From: Paracoccaceae bacterium
GTDB lineage: Bacteria; Pseudomonadota; Alphaproteobacteria; Rhodobacterales; Rhodobacteraceae
Length of the DNA: 11,673 nucleotides
NCBI GenBank assembly: GCA_007123625.1
Contig: SKKS01000473.1
Coordinates: 1-11,673 of the forward strand
Direction: 5' to 3'
The translations under genes and the position numbers were made by a program. This document shows positions 6,873 through 11,673 of the stretch, one piece after another. Each line of letters starts with the position of its first letter. Within the stretch, counting starts at the first letter, position 1. The notes below the pieces were generated by a model. It was not told the DNA's origin. It worked only from the letters and a program-made list of their open reading frames with translations, and did not search any database.

Positions 6873-7715
6873 ATGGTTTTCGCTTCTACCGGAACATATG
6901 TGGCCACGGATGATCTGCGGATGGCCGTCAACGCGGCGGTCACGCTGGAACGTCCGCTGCTGGTCAAGGGCGAGCCCGGCACCGGCAAGACCGAGCTGGC
7001 CCGGCAGGTGGCAACGGCGCTGGGCGTGCCGATGCTGGAATGGCACGTCAAGTCCACCACCCGCGCCCAGCAGGGGCTTTACGAATACGACGCCGTCAGC
7101 CGGTTGCGCGACAGCCAGCTGGGCGATCCGCGTGTGGGCGACGTCAGGAACTACATCCGCAAGGGCAAGTTGTGGCAAGCATTCGAGGCCGATGCCCGCG
7201 TCGTGCTGCTGATCGACGAGATCGACAAGGCCGATATCGAGTTTCCCAACGACCTGTTGCAGGAACTCGACCGGATGGAATTCTTCGTCTACGAGACCGG
7301 CGAGACCATCCGCGCGCGTCACCGCCCCGTGGTCATCATCACATCGAACAACGAAAAGGACCTGCCCGACGCCTTTTTGCGGCGGTGTTTCTTTCACTAC
7401 ATCCGGTTCCCGGACCTTGACACGATGAAAGCCATCGTCGCGGTGCATTTCCCCGACATAAAGGACCGGTTGCTGACCACGGCGCTCTCGCAATTCTATG
7501 AACTGCGCGAAACGCCGGGGCTGAAAAAGAAGCCCTCGACCTCGGAGGTGCTGGACTGGCTGAAGCTTCTGCTGGCCGAGGATCTGGCCCCCGAGGACCT
7601 GAAGGCTGATGCCACCAGCGCCCTGCCCCGGCTGCACGGCGCGCTGCTGAAAAACGAACAGGACGTGCACCTGTTCGAGCGCCTGGCCTTCATGGCCCGG
7701 CGGCAGGGACGGTGA
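6873..7715 (+). CDS. MoxR-family AAA+ ATPase
   Basis: The 280-residue protein has an intact AAA+ core: Walker A GEPGTGKT at 33-40, Walker B LLIDE at 112-116, a sensor-1 segment ITSNN at 156-160, and the FLRRC stretch at 168-172 where the arginine finger lies. It belongs to the MoxR group, whose members form rings and work with VWA-domain proteins as chaperones that insert cofactors or remodel complexes; CoxD/CoxE, RavA/ViaA and MoxR itself are described cases. The start at 6873 follows AAGGAG by five bases. The frame stays open upstream to 6690, but that part overlaps the dksA leader and looks non-coding. It overlaps the GNAT gene by four bases, and a VWA gene lies three genes downstream on the same strand. 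The client of this pair is unknown. Confidence 0.9.
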   Translation: MVFASTGTYVATDDLRMAVNAAVTLERPLLVKGEPGTGKTELARQVATALGVPMLEWHVKSTTRAQQGLYEYDAVSRLRDSQLGDPRVGDVRNYIRKGKLWQAFEADARVVLLIDEIDKADIEFPNDLLQELDRMEFFVYETGETIRARHRPVVIITSNNEKDLPDAFLRRCFFHYIRFPDLDTMKAIVAVHFPDIKDRLLTTALSQFYELRETPGLKKKPSTSEVLDWLKLLLAEDLAPEDLKADATSALPRLHGALLKNEQDVHLFERLAFMARRQGR

Positions 7716-8170
7716 GTGACATGGCTGATCTGCGCATCCGCCCACTGACTGGCGACGACCGCGCCGACTGGGGCGTGCTGTGGCAGGGGTATCTGGCGTT
7801 CTATGAAACCGAATTGCCACAGGCGGTGTATGACACGACCTTCGCGTGCCTGCTCGACGGCACCCCGGATGGGCCTCAGGGGCTGCTGGCGGATCTGGAC
7901 GGGCGTCCGGTCGGGCTGGTGCATTACCTGTTTCACGCCCATTGCTGGCGCCCCGAAGGGATCTGCTATCTGCAGGACCTGTACGCCGCACCCGCGGCGC
8001 GGGGTCTGGGCGTCGGCCGGGCCCTGATCGAGGCGGTGTACGCCGCCGCCGATGCGCGCGGAGTGCCCGGGGTCTATTGGCTGACGCAGGACTTCAACAC
8101 CACCGCACGACAGCTTTACAACCGGATCGGGGTGGCGACACCTTTCATCCGGTATGTGCGGCCATCATGA
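7712..8170 (+). CDS. GNAT-family N-acetyltransferase
   Basis: The 152-residue protein shows the GNAT fold. It has the N-terminal RIRPLTGDD strand, then a beta-strand pair ending in CYLQDLYAAPAARGLGVG, and its acetyl-CoA pyrophosphate loop is R97-G-L-G-V-G102. The C-terminal TQDFNTTARQLYNRIG is common in this family. It should transfer an acetyl group from acetyl-CoA to a small molecule or protein amine; the substrate is not evident. The GTG at 7712 overlaps the moxR stop as GTGA, which suggests translational coupling. An ATG at 7721 with GGTGAG close upstream is an equally possible start and loses only three residues. Its stop overlaps the first ATG of the next open frame as ATGA. Its place inside a MoxR-VWA operon is unusual. 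Confidence 0.88.
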   Translation: MSDMADLRIRPLTGDDRADWGVLWQGYLAFYETELPQAVYDTTFACLLDGTPDGPQGLLADLDGRPVGLVHYLFHAHCWRPEGICYLQDLYAAPAARGLGVGRALIEAVYAAADARGVPGVYWLTQDFNTTARQLYNRIGVATPFIRYVRPS

Positions 8171-9690
8171 GCGCGTTGCCGGAACAGCCCGTCCCGGCGC
8201 CCGTGCGCCGTCCCGTGATCCATGCCGCCAGCGGGGTATGGGGGGCTGTCTGCCCCCCGGCGCCCGTGCCGGGCGCCCCCCCCCGAGAGTATTTACGGCA
8301 AGATGAAACAGACAGCGCGCGGCGCGGGCCCGGCGCTGTACTCCGTGCCGTGATGCTGGGGGTGCCGGTCCTGGCCGTGCTGGCCGGATGCGCAGCTGGG
8401 CCGCAGGGGGTGGCGCGGCTGGCGCCAGATCCGCAGATCTCGACCCTGCCGGTGCCACAGTTCGGCACGCCGCGCCCCTATGCGCCCGAGCGCACCAACA
8501 CCGAAATCGCCCATGACATTGTGGAGCTGGGTTTCTACATGGAGAGCGGACGCGAGATCCCGCGATTCTCGCGGTTCGAGGGGCCGATCGGGGTGGCGCT
8601 GCGCGGCGATGTCCCGCCCGGCGCTGTGGGCGAGACCGACCGCCTGCTTGAGCGGATGCGGCGCGAGGCGGGCCTACAGGTCGCGCGTGTCAATCAAACA
8701 GCGGCGCAGGTGACGGTGGAATTCATTCCGGGGCGGCAACTGCGCGCGGCCGTGCCGCAGGCTGCGTGTTTCGTGGTGCCGAATGTGTCGAGTTGGGCGG
8801 AATTCCGCGCGGCGCGGCGAAGAGGCGCACTGGACTGGACGCAGGTGACCGAACGGACGCGGGTGGGCGTGTTCGTGCCTTCGGATGTGGCCCCGCAGGA
8901 GATCCGTGATTGCCTGCACGAAGAGATCGCGCAGGCCATGGGGCCGCTCAATGACCTGTACCGGTTGCCGGATACGGTGTTCAACGACGATAATTTCCAG
9001 ACCGCGCTGACCGGCTTCGACATGCTGTTGCTGCGGGTCTGGAACGCGCCCGAATTGCGCAGCGGAATGACGCGGGCACAGGTGACCGAGCGGCTGCCGA
9101 CGATTCTGGCGCGCGAGAACCCGCGCGGCCAGCGCCCCTTTGACGGAACCTTGCCCGAGCGCAGCCCGCGCGCCTGGATCGATGCGGTGGAAACCGCGCT
9201 GGGGCGCAGCGCAAACCCGACCGTGCGCCGCAATGCCGCCGCCACGGCGCTGGCCATCGCATCGTCCCGGGGCTGGGACGATGCGCGCCTGGGCTTCAGC
9301 CTGTTCCTGGTGGCGCGGTTCGCGCCGCCTTCGGCAGGGGAAACCGCGCTGGCGGCATTGATGCGGGCGCAGCGGCTCTTTGCTGGATTGCCCGGCGGGC
9401 AGGTCCATGCCGCGCATATGGACATGCACCTGGCCACGCAGGCGCTGGCGGCAGGGCAGACAGATCTGGTGCTGACCCTGACCGCGCGCGCGCTGGAGCC
9501 CGCCCGGCGCACCGAAAACGCGGCGTTTCAGGCCGTGCTGATGCTGTTGCGCGCCGAAGCGCTGGAGAGGCGCGGCCAGCGCACCGAAGCCGCCGCCCTG
9601 CGCCGCGCGAGCGCGCCGCTGGCGGCCTGGGGCTTCGGGCGCGTGGATGCGCTGGACCGGCGCATTGCCGAGATCGCCGCCCTGCGGTAG
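8167..9690 (+). CDS. DUF2927-domain putative lipoprotein
   Basis: As opened here the product is 507 residues; the function is unknown. A lipobox LAGC with Cys75 follows a hydrophobic run (residues 64-74), so the mature protein is probably a membrane-attached periplasmic lipoprotein beginning at Cys75. Residues about 110-320 are the DUF2927 region, with the conserved HEEIAQAMGPLND at 251-263 and VFNDDNFQ after it. The remaining 170 residues are alanine-rich helices that could form repeat-like hairpins. The 5' end is uncertain. The ATG at 8167 overlaps the GNAT stop but puts 62 residues before the hydrophobic core, and that stretch is encoded by the hairpin repeat at 8240-8306. A start at 8353 (ATG) or 8350 (GTG) gives a very short signal with no basic residue. 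The ATG at 8303 is out of frame. Confidence 0.8.
   Translation: MSALPEQPVPAPVRRPVIHAASGVWGAVCPPAPVPGAPPREYLRQDETDSARRGPGAVLRAVMLGVPVLAVLAGCAAGPQGVARLAPDPQISTLPVPQFGTPRPYAPERTNTEIAHDIVELGFYMESGREIPRFSRFEGPIGVALRGDVPPGAVGETDRLLERMRREAGLQVARVNQTAAQVTVEFIPGRQLRAAVPQAACFVVPNVSSWAEFRAARRRGALDWTQVTERTRVGVFVPSDVAPQEIRDCLHEEIAQAMGPLNDLYRLPDTVFNDDNFQTALTGFDMLLLRVWNAPELRSGMTRAQVTERLPTILARENPRGQRPFDGTLPERSPRAWIDAVETALGRSANPTVRRNAAATALAIASSRGWDDARLGFSLFLVARFAPPSAGETALAALMRAQRLFAGLPGGQVHAAHMDMHLATQALAAGQTDLVLTLTARALEPARRTENAAFQAVLMLLRAEALERRGQRTEAAALRRASAPLAAWGFGRVDALDRRIAEIAALR
8240..8306 (+). repeat. Dispersed double-hairpin plus AT-rich core element, copy C
   Basis: On the plus strand a 7-bp stem (8240-8246 with 8252-8258, loop TGTCT) is directly followed by another 7-bp stem (8259-8265 with 8271-8277, loop GTGCC). 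Next come a C-run and the core GAGTATTTACGGCAAGATGA (8287-8306). The order and orientation relative to the upstream gene are the same as in the element at 33-100. It lies 70 bp past the GNAT stop, so it may belong to the 3' end of that gene. It overlaps the first part of the annotated DUF2927 frame. Confidence 0.7.
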
Positions 9691-9719
9691 GGCGGCACGC
9701 AGGTAATGGAGTTTATCGC

Positions 9720-9884
9720 ATGATCGTTATTCTGGGTGTGGTTCTGGGCGTCTTCCTGGGCGTCCGGCAGGCCGGGCGCATGGGCGGCCAGCGGCTGGAC
9801 AAGCTGCAATACGGCACCGTCTATGGAATCATCGGGGCGCTGGCGGGTCTGGCGCTTACGGTGGCCATAGAATGGTCGTTCTAG
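9720..9884 (+). CDS. Small membrane protein (54 residues), function unknown
   Basis: A short frame with a good start: TGGAG lies eight bases before the ATG. The product has two hydrophobic segments, about residues 2-15 and 33-51. A basic and polar loop joins them (RQAGRMGGQRLDKLQ), and it ends in EWSF. This is a typical two-helix inner-membrane protein. It follows the DUF2927 stop by 29 bp and ends four bases before the VWA start, so it is very likely part of the operon and coupled to the VWA gene. I have the impression that similar small proteins precede CoxE-like VWA genes in related genomes, but I cannot confirm it here. No function is assigned. Confidence 0.75.
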   Translation: MIVILGVVLGVFLGVRQAGRMGGQRLDKLQYGTVYGIIGALAGLALTVAIEWSF

Positions 9885-9888
9885 GGCA

Positions 9889-11073
9889 ATGTTCCTGCCG
9901 TTCTTCGACAGCCTGCGGACCCATGGCGTGCCGGTCAGCCTGCGCGAATACCTGAGCTTTCTTGAGGGGATGCAGGCGGGGCTGGCGACCTATGATGTCG
10001 ACGGATTCTATTACCTGGCGCGCACGTCCATGGTGAAGGACGAGCGCCACATCGACCGGTTCGACCGCGCCTTTGCCGCGGCCTTTCGCGGGTTGGAAAG
10101 CGTAAGCGCCGCGCAGGTGCTGGCGGCGATCGACCTGCCGCGCGACTGGCTGGAGAAGATGGCCGAGAAGCACCTGAGCGACGCCGAGAAAGCCGAGATC
10201 CAGGCGCTGGGCGGGTTCGACAAGCTGATGGAGACCCTGAAGCAGCGGCTGGAAGACCAGAAAGACCGCCACCAGGGCGGCAACAAATGGATCGGCACAG
10301 CCGGCACCTCGCCCTTTGGCGCCTATGGCTACAACCCCGAAGGCGTGCGCATCGGGCAGGACAAGAGCCGCCACCAGCGCGCGGTCAAGGTCTGGGACAA
10401 GCGCGAATTCCGTGATTTCGACGACCGCATGGAGCTGGGCACGCGCAACATCAAGCTGGCGCTGAAGCGGCTGCGCAAATGGGCGCGCGACGGCGCCGAG
10501 GAAGAGCTGGATCTGGACGGCACCATTCGCGCCACCGCCGAACAGGGCTGGCTGGACGTCAAGACCCGCCCCGAGCGGCAGAACGCGGTCAAGGTGTTGC
10601 TGTTTCTGGACGTCGGCGGCTCCATGGACCCGCATGTGCGCGCGGTGGAAGAGCTGTTCAGCGCCGCCCGGGCCGAATTTCGGCATCTGGAGCACTTCTA
10701 TTTTCACAACTGCCTTTATGAATTCGTCTGGCGCGACAACGCGCGGCGGTGGACGGAGCGGTTGCCGACATGGGACCTGTTGCGCGGCTACGGGGCGGAC
10801 TGGAAATGTATCTTCGTGGGCGATGCCGCCATGTCCCCCTACGAGGTGGCCTTTGCCGGGGGCGCGAACGAGCACTGGAACGAAGAACCCGGCCAGGTCT
10901 GGCTGGAGCGCGCCCGCGCGCAATGGCCGGATCATCTGTGGATCAACCCCACGCCCGAAGGGCACTGGCCGCATACGCAGTCGATCCGGATGATCGCCGA
11001 GATCTTCGAGGACCGCATGGTACCGATGACCCTTGACGGAATCACACGCGGGGTGCGCGCGTTGGGGCGCTGA
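9889..11073 (+). CDS. CoxE-like VWA-domain protein, partner of MoxR ATPase
   Basis: The 394-residue protein has an alpha-helical N-terminal half with a charged stretch (about 85-130). A C-terminal von Willebrand A-like domain (about 233-390) follows, with the metal-site motif D241-V-G-G-S245 (DxGxS) after a buried beta strand VLLFL. Such proteins pair with MoxR-type AAA+ rings; CoxE with CoxD is the best-known case, acting in maturation of CO dehydrogenase. The presence of moxR at the head of the same gene run supports this partnership. The start at 9889 is four bases after the stop of the small membrane protein, and the ribosome site is weak (AGGG in the preceding stop region), so coupling is likely. 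No signal peptide or membrane segment is visible, so it should be cytoplasmic. The client protein is not identified. Confidence 0.85.
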   Translation: MFLPFFDSLRTHGVPVSLREYLSFLEGMQAGLATYDVDGFYYLARTSMVKDERHIDRFDRAFAAAFRGLESVSAAQVLAAIDLPRDWLEKMAEKHLSDAEKAEIQALGGFDKLMETLKQRLEDQKDRHQGGNKWIGTAGTSPFGAYGYNPEGVRIGQDKSRHQRAVKVWDKREFRDFDDRMELGTRNIKLALKRLRKWARDGAEEELDLDGTIRATAEQGWLDVKTRPERQNAVKVLLFLDVGGSMDPHVRAVEELFSAARAEFRHLEHFYFHNCLYEFVWRDNARRWTERLPTWDLLRGYGADWKCIFVGDAAMSPYEVAFAGGANEHWNEEPGQVWLERARAQWPDHLWINPTPEGHWPHTQSIRMIAEIFEDRMVPMTLDGITRGVRALGR

Positions 11074-11340
11074 GGGCGCTTGTCGGAAGTGGCGCGGGCG
11101 GGGTGTTGCAACAGGGTGCCGGGGGCAAGAATTTCCGCCTGCCACCCATGCCACCGGAAGGGCAGGATGCGGGGCGGAACGCGTGCGATCGCGCCGGTGC
11201 TGACTGCGCGATATGCGGCGCAGGTGCGCCCCTGCCCCTTGCCGACCGTCAGCGCGGTGCGGCAGGTGTCGGGTGACGGGGTGCGGGCATCAGAGTCCGG
11301 GCGCAGGGACCCTGGATTACCGGCGCGCAGCCCCCCGGTG
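11074..11340. other. Convergent intergenic gap with no recognised feature
   Basis: These 267 bp lie between the VWA gene and the converging fliG gene. I find no hairpin with a T-run, no convincing gene and no copy of the dispersed repeat. A plus-strand frame from 11080 runs into the fliG region but is arginine-, cysteine- and proline-rich, lacks a ribosome site and looks like a shadow. Confidence 0.5.
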
Positions 11341-11673
11341 TCAGTCCCCGTCGGGATCGGTCAGCGTGATCTCACCATTGCGGGCAAGCCTGCGGATTGC
11401 GGCAACCACCTCGGTCGTGGCTTCTTCCAGCGCGCGCGGGGAGACGGCGCCGCGACTGTCCACCTCCTCGCGCAAGCTGGCGGCCAGGCGCTGTGAGATG
11501 TTGGCGAGCAGGAACTGCGACGCGGCGGCAAGTGCCGTCCCTTCCTGCGGGAGGGTCCCGGCAAGCGCGGTGACCGCAACCTCCTGATCGACGACCCGGA
11601 GGACGCGCGGGGCTTCAAGCGGCGGCAGGCGGGCCGGAATATCGGTGTAAGTGAAGATGGCGCGGCGCACATC
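11341..11673 (-). CDS. fliG: Flagellar motor switch protein FliG, C-terminal part (5' end outside the window)
   Basis: The frame is open to the right edge and only the last 110 residues are visible. They match the FliG C-terminal domain in order. First comes a strand near IFTYTDIPAR, then the helix LEAPRVLRVVDQEVAVTALAG that corresponds to the stator-facing torque helix, then the ANISQRLAASLREE segment, and finally the EATTEVVAAIRRLARNGEI helix. FliG is part of the cytoplasmic C-ring that turns stator movement into rotation and controls its direction. The GTG at 11670 is not taken as the start because the preceding codon continues the same frame and the domain begins upstream. The stop at 11341 is the real end. 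The gene faces the VWA operon and probably belongs to a flagellar cluster outside the window. Confidence 0.82.
   Translation of the reverse strand, partial: DVRRAIFTYTDIPARLPPLEAPRVLRVVDQEVAVTALAGTLPQEGTALAAASQFLLANISQRLAASLREEVDSRGAVSPRALEEATTEVVAAIRRLARNGEITLTDPDGD

Noticed and set aside
7846..8166. Upstream part of the DUF2927 frame as coding sequence
   Set aside because: It lies in another frame inside the GNAT gene, which has a clear acetyl-CoA motif. The product is Arg- and Gly-rich and looks like a shadow.
8674..9512. Minus-strand frames opposite the DUF2927 gene
   Set aside because: They are antisense to the conserved DUF2927 region and encode Arg- and Ser-rich sequence without motifs.
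9856..11154. Minus-strand 432-codon frame opposite the VWA gene
   Set aside because: It is antisense to the VWA domain with its DxGxS site, and its product is a His, Gln and Val-rich shadow.
11080..11496. Plus-strand 138-codon frame in the last gap
   Set aside because: It overlaps fliG on the other strand, has no ribosome site and has shadow-like composition.

Overview
The window comes from a high-GC alphaproteobacterium, most likely a member of the Rhodobacteraceae (Rhodobacter/roseobacter group). The support is the strongly GC-biased third codon positions, a DksA with the N-terminus and single-cysteine zinc-finger region I associate with this family, a SoeABC-type sulfite dehydrogenase operon, a DUF2927 lipoprotein, and a MoxR ATPase with a CoxE-like VWA protein. 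The window carries ten genes and is densely coding. I see no tRNA, rRNA, CRISPR array, transposase, prophage or plasmid gene.

Left part (1-4770, minus strand): an operon for a three-subunit, membrane-anchored molybdenum enzyme, transcribed as large molybdopterin subunit, then a four-cluster ferredoxin-type subunit, then an eight-helix DmsC-type anchor. The catalytic subunit has no Tat signal. This fits the cytoplasm-facing sulfite dehydrogenase SoeABC, which oxidises sulfite to sulfate and feeds electrons to quinone, better than periplasmic DMSO reductase. A hairpin-rich repeat follows the last gene, and a related core motif lies between the first two genes.

Middle part (4926-6643, minus strand): an FAD-dependent aromatic-ring hydroxylase-like monooxygenase, and upstream of it dksA, the RNA polymerase secondary-channel regulator of the stringent response. 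dksA ends in a textbook intrinsic terminator that sits immediately before the monooxygenase gene.

Right part (6873-11073, plus strand, divergent from dksA): a probable operon of a MoxR-type AAA+ ATPase, a GNAT acetyltransferase, a DUF2927 putative lipoprotein, a 54-residue membrane protein and a CoxE-like VWA protein. MoxR-VWA pairs usually act as chaperones that mature or remodel protein complexes. Here the pair is split by three genes, one for a candidate exported lipoprotein, which makes this the least explained functional unit of the window. The window ends inside a convergent gene for the C-terminal part of the flagellar motor switch protein FliG.

The main non-coding finding is a dispersed element made of two tandem GC hairpins followed by an AT-rich core (consensus near GAGTATTTTTGGCAAGATGA). 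It occurs twice in full and once as core only. One full copy falls inside the annotated N-terminus of the DUF2927 gene and makes that start doubtful.
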